From JAFGCL01 sp964492335 (lineage in GTDB: Bacteria; Chloroflexota; Dehalococcoidia; UBA2247; RBG-13-53-26), in the NCBI GenBank assembly GCA_964492335.1, contig CAZBJX010000002.1:1-64000 (forward strand): 64,000 bases of DNA. The letters run 5' to 3'. The notes beneath the pieces were generated by a model. It saw nothing but the letters and a program-made list of their open reading frames with translations. It made no database searches and was not told the DNA's origin. A program made the position numbers and the translations under genes. Below, one piece after another: positions 55,985 to 64,000 of this stretch; positions within the stretch are counted from its first letter, which is position 1; each line of letters opens with the position of its first letter.

Positions 55985-55989
55985 GGCAA

Positions 55990-56011
55990 CTCCTGACAAC
56001 TCGATCAGGAG
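55990..56011 (+). other. Inverted repeat after kinase-regulator gene
   Basis: CTCCTGA (55990-55996) and TCAGGAG (56005-56011) around 8 bases, just after the stop codon. No T-run; may be an operator or weak terminator. Confidence 0.35.
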
Positions 56012-56051
56012 ACCCCTGACACAGCGGGGGGCCGGTTAGCGTTAGTCTGAG

Positions 56052-56079
56052 TTGACACGCATCTTCCGCAGCGTATCGC
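56052..56079 (+). promoter_or_regulatory. Candidate promoter for FAD oxidoreductase pair
   Basis: TTGACA (56052-56057), 16 bases, TATCGC (56074-56079); good -35, moderate -10, about 105 bases before the ATG. Confidence 0.4.
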
Positions 56080-56182
56080 CGATAGGGGGGTGGGATAGCG
56101 GAGACAGAATCTTCACGACTGGCCACGGGCATTCGCACCGCTCCCGTTTCGCGCCGGGGAATTTGTTTGGCAGGAGGATCAT

Positions 56183-57904
56183 ATGGGTGCTGACGAAAGA
56201 TACGACATAGTCATTGTGGGCGGGGGGCACAACGGCACGACCATCGCGGCCTATCTGGCCAAGTGCGGGCTCTCCGTCTGCATTCTGGAGGAAAGGCCGG
56301 AGTGCGGCGGCGCGCAGGAGAACACCGAGCCCATAGCCGGTGCGCGCCTCTCCCCTCATGCGATCGCCAACTACGGCGGGGCGGCGCCGGGATGGGAGCA
56401 GTTGGAGTTGTGGAAGTACGGGTTCCGCATGGACCTCCATGCCCGGCATCCCGAGTACCGGCCCCAGCCGACGGGCTTCATGACCGGCGAGGGCATGTAC
56501 ATGGTGGACGACGAATCGGCCATGGGCTTCGCCAAGATAGCGGGCTACCTCGGCCAGCCGCTGGCCTGGACCCAGGAGCTGCTGAGGTCCGCCTTCTGGT
56601 GTCCTCCGCATCCGCCTGAGGTGGAGATCACCCCGGAGAACATACCCTTCATGCAGGTGTACAAGAAGCAGGCCCCCGAAGTGTGGACCGAGGAGCTGCT
56701 TCGCTGGAGCATGTTCGACTTCCTGGACGAGCACATCAAGGGCGGCGAGCCCTTCAAGACGGTGATGTGCTACATCGCCGCGGTCTCCGGGGCCTTCGGC
56801 CATCACGAGGGCCAGGCCGTGCCGGCGCTGTGCAGCGTGCTGGCCTGCACTCCGCCCTTCATACCCCGCCCGGTGGGCCCGCGCGGCAACATACACGGCT
56901 ACTACCATGCGCTGCTGCGCTGCGCCATAGCCCACGGCGCGGTGGCCCGCACCTGCTGCCCGGTGGAAGAGATCATCATCAACAACGGTACGGCGGTCGG
57001 CGTCAGGCTGTCCGACGCGTCCCCCAGGGGAGAGAAGAGGATCTGGGCCAACAAGGCGGTGATCAGCGCCTGCGACATCCGGCACACCTTCAACAAGCTG
57101 ATCGGGCCCAGCCACCTGGACCGCGGCTTCCTGCAGCGGATCAACGACCTCTCCGCCAAGGGCGGAAGCCTCTACGTGACCCACTGGCTGACCAAGAAGC
57201 AGCTGAAGTTCCGCGACAAGTGGGCCGGGGCCATGTCCGGTGAGGGCGTGTTCACCGGTGGCCCCTTCGTGGGCGGCGCGGGCACGCGCAAGGAGTACTT
57301 CGCCCACATGGCGGAGGCCCTGGGCTGGAAGGGCCGGCCCCGCGTCCCGGCCAGGGAAGGCCTCTTCCTCTGGGTGGGGAACCAGAACTACGACGAGACG
57401 CACCCCCAGTGCACCCGGCCGGGGCAGTACATCTGCGGCCCCTTCGACACCATCGTGGCCACGCCCCAGTATGACCCGGCGGGCAAGGACAACATCAACA
57501 AGATCAAGGAAGAGCTCAATGCCTACAACCTGGAGCTGGCCGGCGTGGTCTGTGAGAACCTGGATTCCGACAATATCGTCAAGACCTTTGTCAACACCCC
57601 CTACGATTCGGAGTTTCGCAACGCGGGACTGATGGGCGGTTCCTGGTATGGCGTGCGGCACGACAAGGACGAGTGGTGGACCACCCGCCCCATGCCGGAG
57701 CTGGCCCGCGGCCGCACCCACATCGACGGCCTGTACCTGTGCCATCAGTCGTCCATGCACCCGGGTGGACTGGCCCTGATGGCCTGCGGCTACAACCTCA
57801 TGCATACCATGATCGAGGACGGCCTGGCCAAGCCGGGACCGTGGTGGTATCCGTCGCCGTGGTACATCCCGCAAGACGGCAAGATATCGGCGAAGCGTCC
57901 GTGA
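56183..57904 (+). CDS. Phytoene-desaturase-like FAD oxidoreductase 1
   Basis: 573 aa with an N-terminal dinucleotide fold VIVGGGHNGTTIAAYL, followed by LEERPECGG, and a C-terminal FAD-closing region (GLYLCHQSSMHPGGL, ACGYNLMH). It belongs to the COG1233-like amine-oxidase/phytoene dehydrogenase group; such proteins act on isoprenoid, carotenoid or other lipophilic substrates, but the reaction cannot be told. ATG 56183 follows CAGGAGG. 16 bases before a paralogue, with which it may form a heteromer. Confidence 0.85.
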   Translation: MGADERYDIVIVGGGHNGTTIAAYLAKCGLSVCILEERPECGGAQENTEPIAGARLSPHAIANYGGAAPGWEQLELWKYGFRMDLHARHPEYRPQPTGFMTGEGMYMVDDESAMGFAKIAGYLGQPLAWTQELLRSAFWCPPHPPEVEITPENIPFMQVYKKQAPEVWTEELLRWSMFDFLDEHIKGGEPFKTVMCYIAAVSGAFGHHEGQAVPALCSVLACTPPFIPRPVGPRGNIHGYYHALLRCAIAHGAVARTCCPVEEIIINNGTAVGVRLSDASPRGEKRIWANKAVISACDIRHTFNKLIGPSHLDRGFLQRINDLSAKGGSLYVTHWLTKKQLKFRDKWAGAMSGEGVFTGGPFVGGAGTRKEYFAHMAEALGWKGRPRVPAREGLFLWVGNQNYDETHPQCTRPGQYICGPFDTIVATPQYDPAGKDNINKIKEELNAYNLELAGVVCENLDSDNIVKTFVNTPYDSEFRNAGLMGGSWYGVRHDKDEWWTTRPMPELARGRTHIDGLYLCHQSSMHPGGLALMACGYNLMHTMIEDGLAKPGPWWYPSPWYIPQDGKISAKRP

Positions 57905-57920
57905 AGAGAAGGAGGACATA

Positions 57921-59564
57921 ATGGACGGTATAAGCGGAAAGCTATTCGACGAATTCCCTGCGGACAGCAACTGGGACGCAGTGGTCATAGGCGGCGGCCC
58001 CAACGGCCTGATGACCGCGGCCTACCTGGCGAAGGCCGGGGCCAAGGTCTGCGTCGTGGAGCGCCGCTACGAAGTGGGCGGCGGCCTGGCCACTGAAGAG
58101 ATACTCTTCCCCTGCTACTACTCCAACATGCATGCCATCTACCACATGATGGTGGACTACATGCCGGCCATCAAAGACTTCGACCTGGATGTGCATGCCC
58201 TGACCTGGATCAAGCCCAATCTGCAGATGTCCATGGTCTTCAGCGACGGCACCTGCCTGCTGCTGACCAAGATGATAGAGGACACCATGGACTCCTTCCA
58301 CAAGTACTCCACCAAGGATGCGCTGGCCTTCGGCAAGCACATGCGCACCTGGCAGCGAATGATGGACGAGATCGTGGGGCCGGCCACCTACCTGCAGGCC
58401 AAGCCGTCCCTGGACCTCATCGTCTCCATGCAGAAGACCGAGGTGGGCCGGGAGCTCCTGGAGCTCAATGAGATGAGCCCGCTGGCGCTCATGAAGGAAT
58501 GCTTCGAGAGCGACAAGGTCCGGGCCATGCTGCTGTACGCCACCTGCATGTGGGGGCTGGACCCCAACGAGACCGGGATCGGGCTCTTCGTGCCCCTGCT
58601 GCTCACCCGCGCCATGGACAAGTGCGTCCTGCTGGGCGGGTCCCACAAGATGGCCGGCGCCTTCTCCCGCGAGATCGTGCGCAACGGCGGCATGATCCTG
58701 GAAGCCACCCAGGCCAACCAGATCATGGTGCAGAACGGCAAGGTGACCGGCGTCGACACCTGGGAAGGCCGCACCCTGCACAGCAAGGTGGTCATCTCCA
58801 GCCTCGATCCGCAGAGTACCTTCCTGGACCTCATCGGGGCCAAGAACCTGCCGGGGACCTTCCTCAAGGAGAGCGCCGAGGCCTGGAAGCCCGACAAGTG
58901 GAGCTACTACACCCTGCACACGGTATCCCGGGAGATGCCGAAGTACAAGAGCGACGATCCCTGGGCGGACGAGAGCTTCATGACCGTGGTCGGCTTCGAC
59001 AGCACCGACCAGATCGTGCAGCACTGGAAGAACGTCATGAACGGCAAGCTGGACTACAAGGTCATGGGCGGGCACGTGACCTGCGAGAGCTTCTGGGACC
59101 CGCACCTGGTGCGCAAGCCCGGCGGGCACGTCTCCTTCCTGCAGATGCATGCCCCGTATGGCATCGAGGGCGGATGGGAGAAGAAGAACGCGGAAGTCGA
59201 AGCGGCCGTGATGGAGAAATGGGCCAGGGCTGCTCCCAACATGAAGAAGGAAAACATCATGATGAGCCTGGGAGAGACGCCGGAGGACATCGAGATCCGC
59301 TTCCCGAACATGCGGCGGGGCGGGATCAAGCATGGCGACTACACCCCGATGCAGATCGGGTACAACCGGCCCAATATCGAGTGCTCCACGTCCAAGACCC
59401 CCATCGAGGGCCTGTACCTCTGCGGCGCCTCCGCCTATCCCGGTGGCATGGTCACCGGAGGGTCGAGCTACATCGCCGCCAACAGGGTGGCCGAGGACAT
59501 GGGCCTCAAGAAGTGGTGGAAGCCGACCAGGCTGATCGAGAAGTACCTCAAGACCTACGGGTAG
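57921..59564 (+). CDS. Phytoene-desaturase-like FAD oxidoreductase 2
   Basis: 547 aa with VVIGGGPNGLMTAAYLAKAG and VVERRYEVGGG at the N-terminus and GLYLCGASAYPGGMVTGG at the C-terminus. It resembles the upstream gene in layout but is well diverged; Met-rich in places. ATG 57921 follows AGGAGG. The pair is closed by a strong hairpin at 59596. Substrate unknown. Confidence 0.86.
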   Translation: MDGISGKLFDEFPADSNWDAVVIGGGPNGLMTAAYLAKAGAKVCVVERRYEVGGGLATEEILFPCYYSNMHAIYHMMVDYMPAIKDFDLDVHALTWIKPNLQMSMVFSDGTCLLLTKMIEDTMDSFHKYSTKDALAFGKHMRTWQRMMDEIVGPATYLQAKPSLDLIVSMQKTEVGRELLELNEMSPLALMKECFESDKVRAMLLYATCMWGLDPNETGIGLFVPLLLTRAMDKCVLLGGSHKMAGAFSREIVRNGGMILEATQANQIMVQNGKVTGVDTWEGRTLHSKVVISSLDPQSTFLDLIGAKNLPGTFLKESAEAWKPDKWSYYTLHTVSREMPKYKSDDPWADESFMTVVGFDSTDQIVQHWKNVMNGKLDYKVMGGHVTCESFWDPHLVRKPGGHVSFLQMHAPYGIEGGWEKKNAEVEAAVMEKWARAAPNMKKENIMMSLGETPEDIEIRFPNMRRGGIKHGDYTPMQIGYNRPNIECSTSKTPIEGLYLCGASAYPGGMVTGGSSYIAANRVAEDMGLKKWWKPTRLIEKYLKTYG

Positions 59565-59595
59565 AAGTGACCGGGGGGGGACTCTCTACTTCGAG

Positions 59596-59626
59596 CGCGT
59601 GCTGGCCCGTTACGGGCCAGCACGCG
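59596..59626. terminator. Strong terminator hairpin
   Basis: A perfect 14-bp stem (59596-59609 with 59613-59626) with loop TTA, then TCCTGTCT on the + strand. It lies between the convergent oxidoreductase and nitronate-monooxygenase-family genes, so may serve both. Confidence 0.75.
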
Positions 59627-59742
59627 TCCTGTCTGGGAAGCCGCAGCCGGCCGGCGGAGCGAGGGTGGGGCCGGGGGACCATGGGGCGCGGCCTGTTGCC
59701 GCCGCTGCTGGCTGACCTGGCATCTCGGGTCTGGCCTGCCGC

Positions 59743-60861
59743 CTAGCCGCCGTACTTGATCCGGGCGGGGAACTCCTCCTGCAGGATGCGGACTGCCTCG
59801 TCCACCATCTCCCTGACCACCTGCCCGGCGCTCTTCATCCCGGTGACCGCCCCGCATATCTGGCCGCAGGGAATGAAGTAGTTGTCCACCATCTTGGCCT
59901 GGCCGAGGTACTCCTGCAGGCTGGTGGACATGATGATGGGGAGAGGGAACGGCAGCATGGGGCCCTCCTTCTCCCACTTGTCGATGAGCTTCGTGTTGAG
60001 AAGCCGGCAGGTCTTGCCGGTGAAGACCCTGGTCACCCGCGTGTCCCTCTCGGAAGCGGCGATGATCTTCTCCTTGGCCACCTGCTCGATGCCGGCCTCG
60101 GGGGTGCACAGGAAGGCGGTGCCGCACCAGACGCCGGCGGCGCCCAGGGCCAGGGAGGCCACCAGTGCGCGCCCGTCGGCGATGCCGCCGGCCGCCGCTA
60201 CCGGGGTGGGCGCCACGGCCTGCGCCGCCAGGCGCACCAGGGGGAATGTCCCCACATGCCCGGTATGGCCGCCCCCTTCATGCCCCTGGGCCACGATGAT
60301 GTCCACACCGGCCTGGGCCTCTTTGCGGGCCTGGTTGACGGTCCCGACGAGGCCTATCACCTTCATCCCGCGGGAGTGGGCGTCCGGGACCATGAAGGCC
60401 GGGCTGCCCAGCGCGGCGGCGAAGACCGGGACCTTGTGATCGTAGACCACCTCGATCTGCTTCGGCGTCATGCCGGCGGCCCACCCGGTGCCGCCCTCCT
60501 TGCCGATCCTGGCCCCGGGGGGCACCGGTATCCCCAGCTCCCCGGCGATCCTGGCGGCGTAGGCCACGGCCTCATCGGGGATGTAATTGCGCAGCTCGTC
60601 AATGGTGTTGCCGTCCACCATGTTGGTGGGGGCGATGGTATCCACGCCGAAGGGCTTGCCGGTGAGCTTCTTCAGCTTCGTGATCTCGGCATCCAGCTCG
60701 TCGGGGGTGAGGTTGATGGCGCCGATGATGCCGAGGCCGCCGGCCTCGGATACGGCTGCGGCCAGCTCGGCGTTGGCCGCCCCTCCCATGCCTGCGAGCA
60801 GGATGGGATACTCGATGTCCAGCAGGTCGCAGAGACTGGTGCGCAGGGTCTTGCGAGACAT
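59743..60861 (-). CDS. Nitronate monooxygenase family flavoprotein
   Basis: 372 aa TIM-barrel of the 2-nitropropane-dioxygenase/FabK-like group: YPILLAGMGG, AVSEAGGLGIIGA, a flavin-phosphate region GHEGGGHTGHVGTFPLV and AAAGGIADGRALVASLALGA with WCGTAF. In anaerobes such proteins may be NAD(P)H:flavin or enoyl reductases rather than oxygenases. ATG 60861 follows AGGAGG at 8 bases. It has its own promoter and lies inside the CoA/FAD cluster on the opposite strand. Confidence 0.88.
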   Translation of the reverse strand: MSRKTLRTSLCDLLDIEYPILLAGMGGAANAELAAAVSEAGGLGIIGAINLTPDELDAEITKLKKLTGKPFGVDTIAPTNMVDGNTIDELRNYIPDEAVAYAARIAGELGIPVPPGARIGKEGGTGWAAGMTPKQIEVVYDHKVPVFAAALGSPAFMVPDAHSRGMKVIGLVGTVNQARKEAQAGVDIIVAQGHEGGGHTGHVGTFPLVRLAAQAVAPTPVAAAGGIADGRALVASLALGAAGVWCGTAFLCTPEAGIEQVAKEKIIAASERDTRVTRVFTGKTCRLLNTKLIDKWEKEGPMLPFPLPIIMSTSLQEYLGQAKMVDNYFIPCGQICGAVTGMKSAGQVVREMVDEAVRILQEEFPARIKYGG

Positions 60862-60902
60862 TTGCCGTCCTCCTGTGGGTCCGGATATCTGCATCCGCGT
60901 GG

Positions 60903-60931
60903 ATTCTAGCATCGACATGGCAGAGTGTCAA
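60903..60931 (-). promoter_or_regulatory. Promoter of nitronate-monooxygenase-family gene
   Basis: On the - strand TTGACA (60931-60926), 17 bases, TAGAAT (60908-60903). One of the best promoter matches in the window. Confidence 0.7.
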
Positions 60932-61035
60932 TTCAACGGAGCATAAGGGAGTCCATACTGGCCGGCAATCGGGGTATGTCAGGCTACATATCGCTATCAC
61001 CGAGGCGCGCGCCGGAGCGGAGTGAGAAGGCCTGT

Positions 61036-61064
61036 TTGACTGCGCAGAGGCGATGCCTTACACT
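61036..61064 (+). promoter_or_regulatory. Promoter of double Lrp gene
   Basis: TTGACT (61036-61041), 17 bases, TACACT (61059-61064). Start expected near 61071, 35 bases before the ATG; divergent from the 60903-60931 promoter. Confidence 0.65.
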
Positions 61065-61105
61065 CTCTCCACCGCCTGGCAGCGGCCAGGGGCGACGAGG
61101 GGGCC

Positions 61106-62140
61106 ATGGTGCAAGGCGCCGGTGTGGACCTGGACGATCTCGATCTGAGGATACTGAAGGAGATGGAGGCCGACGGGCGGCAGTCCATCTCGGCGCTGGC
61201 CAAGAGCCTGGGCGTCAGCCGGGCGTATGCCGGCAAGAGGCTCCAGGGCCTGCTGGACAGGCGGGTGACCCGCATAGTGACCTTCACCGACGCCCGGGTG
61301 CTGGGATTGCGGACCATGGTCATAGTGGGCCTGCAGGTGTCGCTGGCGGACCTGCACGCGGCGGCGGACCGGCTGCGGGCGCTGCCCGGCGTGCACCTGG
61401 TGATGATCACCGCCGGCCAGCACAACATCGTTATCGAGGCCATGTTCGCCGACCCCGGCGAGCTGTTGGGGCTGCTCACCAGAGACCTGGGCGACATCCC
61501 GGGCATCAGGTCAGCCGAGACCACCACGGTGCTGGAGTGGCGCAAGATGTCCTTCTCGTACCTGGCTTCGTCGGGGCTGATGGGGGTGGCGCCCCCGGCG
61601 CGCCCGGCGGCCGGCCAGGGGCCCGCGGCGGCGCGGCCGGGTGAACTGGATGTTGACGACCTTGACCTGCAGTTGCTCTATGAGTTGGAAGCCGACGGGC
61701 GGCAGCCGGTGTCGGTCCTGGCCAGGAAGCTGGGCGCCAGCCGCGCCTACACCAGCTCCCGGCTGCAGCGCCTGCTGGACCTGGGGATCGCCCGGGTGGT
61801 GGCCCACACCAGCCCGCTGGCCCTGGGGTACCATATCTTCGCCATGGTGGGCATCAAGTCGCAGCCGGGTGAGACCAGCGCCATAGCCGGCAAGCTGTGC
61901 CACCTCCCCAACGTCAACGGGGTGGTGCTGGCGGCGGGACGGCACGACCTGATCATCTGGACCATGTTCCCCTCGCCCATACACCTGGCCGCCTTCCTGG
62001 AGAAGGACCTGGGAGGCATAGCCGGAATCGTGGGGGCGGAGTGCACCATTCTCCTGGAGCTGCGCAAGATGTCCTTCCCCTACCTGGTGCACTCGCACCT
62101 GGGGGCCCGCTGGGAAGGGTCAGCCCTGAGGAGCAGGTAG
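61106..62140 (+). CDS. Internally duplicated Lrp/AsnC-type regulator
   Basis: 344 aa made of two homologous halves (about 8-155 and 178-335). Each has an Lrp-like HTH (LDDLDLRILKEMEADGRQ / VDDLDLQLLYELEADGRQ; SRAYAGKRLQGLL / SRAYTSSRLQRLL), a ligand-binding RAM-like beta-alpha domain, and the same end (EWRKMSFSYL / ELRKMSFPYL). Linker Ala/Pro-rich. Lrp proteins sense amino acids or related small molecules. A single-chain dimer could bind asymmetric sites. Flanked by the flavoprotein and CoA-transferases, which it may control. Confidence 0.9.
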   Translation: MVQGAGVDLDDLDLRILKEMEADGRQSISALAKSLGVSRAYAGKRLQGLLDRRVTRIVTFTDARVLGLRTMVIVGLQVSLADLHAAADRLRALPGVHLVMITAGQHNIVIEAMFADPGELLGLLTRDLGDIPGIRSAETTTVLEWRKMSFSYLASSGLMGVAPPARPAAGQGPAAARPGELDVDDLDLQLLYELEADGRQPVSVLARKLGASRAYTSSRLQRLLDLGIARVVAHTSPLALGYHIFAMVGIKSQPGETSAIAGKLCHLPNVNGVVLAAGRHDLIIWTMFPSPIHLAAFLEKDLGGIAGIVGAECTILLELRKMSFPYLVHSHLGARWEGSALRSR

Positions 62141-62315
62141 CCTCTGCCGGCAGCGGGGCCGGTCTCAAGCCCGGCGGCCTGGCAACACCCTCGCCGGACG
62201 CGACGCGGCCCGTGCCAGCGGCTCGGGGGAGGGCGGGGGCCCGGTTTGAAAACCGCCGCGGGAAGGTGACACAATAATAGCGTGCGGCTGCCCCGTCAGC
62301 CTGCGCCATGAGACT

Positions 62316-63590
62316 ATGGATGCTGTCTCCCCGACCGCCTGCAATGGCCGCGATACCATGCTCGGCCCCTACCGGGTGCTCGACCTTGCCGACGAGAAGG
62401 GCCTGCTCTGCGGCAGGGCGCTGGGAGACCTCGGGGCTGACGTCATCAAGATCGAGCCGCCGGGGGGCCATGAATGTCGCGACCTGGGCCCCTTCTACCG
62501 GGACCTGCCCAGCGGCGAGGAGGGCCTCTACTGGTTCGCCGCCAACGCGGGCAAGAGGAGCATCACCCTGGACCTGGAGTCGGGCGAGGGAAGGGACCTC
62601 TTTCGGCAGCTCATAGCCAGGGCCGATATCGTCATCGAGTCCTTCGCGCCCGGCTACCTGGAGGGCCTGGGGCTGGGATACGGGGCCCTGTCCGAGATCG
62701 ATCCCGGCATCATCCTGACCTCCATCACGCCCTTCGGCCAGAGCGGGCCCTATCGCGACTACCGCACCTGCGACCTGGTGAGCATGGCGCTCTCCGGGTA
62801 CCTGTACCTTACGGGCGATCCGGACAGGCCGCCGGTACGGATCGGGTGGCCCCAGGCCTACCTCCATGCCGGCATGGCGGGGGCCGCGGGGACCATGGTG
62901 GCCCACTATCACCGCCAGGTGACGGGAGAAGGGCAGTGGGTGGATGTCTCCATCCAGGAGGCCTGCTCCTGGATACCTACCGATTCCGCCATCTACTGGG
63001 AGATGAACCGGGTCCTTGAGGAGAGGCACGGCGGCGTTCGGGTGCGGCCGACCACCGGCGCGCGCATGAAGCGGGTCTGGGAGTGCCGGGACGGCTACGT
63101 CAGCTTCGACATGTACGGCGCCCGGCTGGCGCGCAACTTCATGACGCCGCTGGTGGCCTGGATGTCCGAGGAGGGGGCGGCGCCGGACTTCCTGAAGGAG
63201 ATCGACTGGGGCACCTTCGACTACTTCGCCGCGCCACCGGAGCTGGTGGAGCGGGTGGCCGTGCCCGTGGCGCGGTTCTTCAGGGAGCGCACCCGGGACG
63301 AGTTGCTGTGGGGAGGGGTGGCCCGGCGCTGCTGCATCTACCCGGTGGCCACTCCCGGGGATGTGGCCCGCAGCCGGCAGCTTGAGGAGAGGGGCTTCTG
63401 GGTGGACATGGAGCACCCGGCGCTGGGCCGCGCCGTGAGGTACCCGGGGTCCTGCATCCGGGCGTCGGAGACGGCTGCAGGGGCCTCGAGGCGGGCGCCG
63501 CGGGTGGGCGAGCACAACGTAGAGGTGTACGGGGAGTTGGGGCTCACCCGCAAAGACCTGCTGACGCTGCGGCGCAGGGGGACCATCTAG
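62316..63590 (+). CDS. CaiB/BaiF class III CoA-transferase 1
   Basis: 424 aa. Family hallmarks: LGPYRVLDLA, ALGDLGADVIKIEPP, NAGKRSITLDL, ADIVIESFAPGYLEGLGLGY and GEGQWVDVSIQEA. Such enzymes move CoA between carboxylic acids, often in anaerobic degradation of aromatic, carnitine or bile-acid-like compounds. ATG 62358 is an alternative start closer to the family norm; neither has a clear ribosome site. Two bases before a second family member, suggesting a two-subunit enzyme. Confidence 0.9.
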   Translation: MDAVSPTACNGRDTMLGPYRVLDLADEKGLLCGRALGDLGADVIKIEPPGGHECRDLGPFYRDLPSGEEGLYWFAANAGKRSITLDLESGEGRDLFRQLIARADIVIESFAPGYLEGLGLGYGALSEIDPGIILTSITPFGQSGPYRDYRTCDLVSMALSGYLYLTGDPDRPPVRIGWPQAYLHAGMAGAAGTMVAHYHRQVTGEGQWVDVSIQEACSWIPTDSAIYWEMNRVLEERHGGVRVRPTTGARMKRVWECRDGYVSFDMYGARLARNFMTPLVAWMSEEGAAPDFLKEIDWGTFDYFAAPPELVERVAVPVARFFRERTRDELLWGGVARRCCIYPVATPGDVARSRQLEERGFWVDMEHPALGRAVRYPGSCIRASETAAGASRRAPRVGEHNVEVYGELGLTRKDLLTLRRRGTI

Positions 63591-63592
63591 CC

Positions 63593-64000
63593 GTGGAGGT
63601 CCCGGACGGGCAGAAGGGGCGGCAGGCCCTCGCCGGCCTGAAGGTGCTGGACTTCTCCTGGTTCATCTCGGGCCCGCTGGTGGCCAGGTTCCTGGGCGAC
63701 TGCGGAGCGGAAGTGGTCCACGTCGAGTCCGGCACCCGGCCGGACAACATGCGCGCCACCCTGCCCATGAAGGACAACGTCCCCGGCATCAACCGCTCGG
63801 CGGCCTTCGCCAGGTACAACGGCAGCAAGTACGGCATCACCCTCAACCTGGCCCATCCCAAGGGCGTGGAGATCGCCCGGAGGCTGGCGGCCTGGGCGGA
63901 CGTGGTGGTGGAGAACTTCAGCTCGGGGACCATGGAGAGGATGGGCCTGGGCTACCGGCATCTCAAGGAGGCCAGCCCGGGTCTCATCATGGTGAGCCTG
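63593..64000 (+). CDS. CaiB/BaiF class III CoA-transferase 2 (partial)
   Basis: GTG 63593, reading open to the window end (136 residues seen). LAGLKVLDFSWFISGPLVAR, FLGDCGAEVVHVES, NGSKYGITLNL and VVENFSSGTMERMGLGY are family motifs. It follows the first CoA-transferase by two bases, like the paired subunits of benzylsuccinate-type CoA-transferases; this comparison is inference. The C-terminal two thirds lie beyond the window. Confidence 0.9.
   Translation, partial: MEVPDGQKGRQALAGLKVLDFSWFISGPLVARFLGDCGAEVVHVESGTRPDNMRATLPMKDNVPGINRSAAFARYNGSKYGITLNLAHPKGVEIARRLAAWADVVVENFSSGTMERMGLGYRHLKEASPGLIMVSL

Overview
The window is G+C-rich bacterial chromosome (roughly two thirds G+C by eye), densely coded, with Gram-positive-like sigma-70 promoters and many GTG/TTG starts. 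A PyrR attenuator, zinc-type S14, S4 and L36, a bifunctional phosphoglucose/phosphomannose isomerase, ferredoxin-type proteins and a truncated MetE-like enzyme together suggest an anaerobic member of Chloroflexota, perhaps a Dehalococcoidia relative. This placement is inference; there is no rRNA here. I see no tRNA, rRNA, insertion sequence, prophage or CRISPR array.

Region 1 (1-9510, + strand) is a pyrimidine operon. A promoter, a PyrR-binding loop and a terminator precede pyrR, pyrB, pyrC, carB and pyrK with overlapping ends; a YjbQ-family gene and an ADP-forming acyl-CoA synthetase alpha-type gene follow. carA, pyrD, pyrE and pyrF are absent. PyrB carries a PyrI-like zinc domain and an Ada-like tail that has lost its cysteines.

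Region 2 (9500-29200, + strand) is a fused str-S10-spc-alpha ribosomal cluster: rpsL, rpsG, fusA, then rpsJ to rpsQ, rplN to rpmJ with secY, adk, map and infA, then rpsM to rplQ, truA, rplM and rpsI. tuf is missing from its usual place. Two tandem promoters precede rpsL.

Region 3 (29311-38708, - strand) joins sugar-phosphate metabolism (PGI/PMI, phosphohexomutase) to a SAM-methionine cycle: metK, ahcY, a zinc alcohol dehydrogenase, a core MetE-like methionine synthase candidate, mtnP and mtnA. ahcY has its own -10 element and a GC-rich structured leader.

Region 4 (38700-56000) is mixed: a MarR regulator with a palindrome in its promoter region, an aquaporin, a cysteine-rich ferredoxin-like protein, a 1488-residue secreted C25-type peptidase with five fibronectin-like repeats, a seven-PAS HD-GYP protein, a chemotaxis receptor, an MFS transporter, and one polypeptide combining a histidine kinase with a NarL-type response regulator.

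Region 5 (56183-64000) looks like a catabolic or CoA-ester cluster: two paralogous FAD oxidoreductases, a nitronate-monooxygenase-family flavoprotein on the opposite strand, an internally duplicated Lrp/AsnC-type regulator, and two adjacent class III (CaiB/BaiF) CoA-transferases, the second cut by the window end. The substrate cannot be read from sequence.
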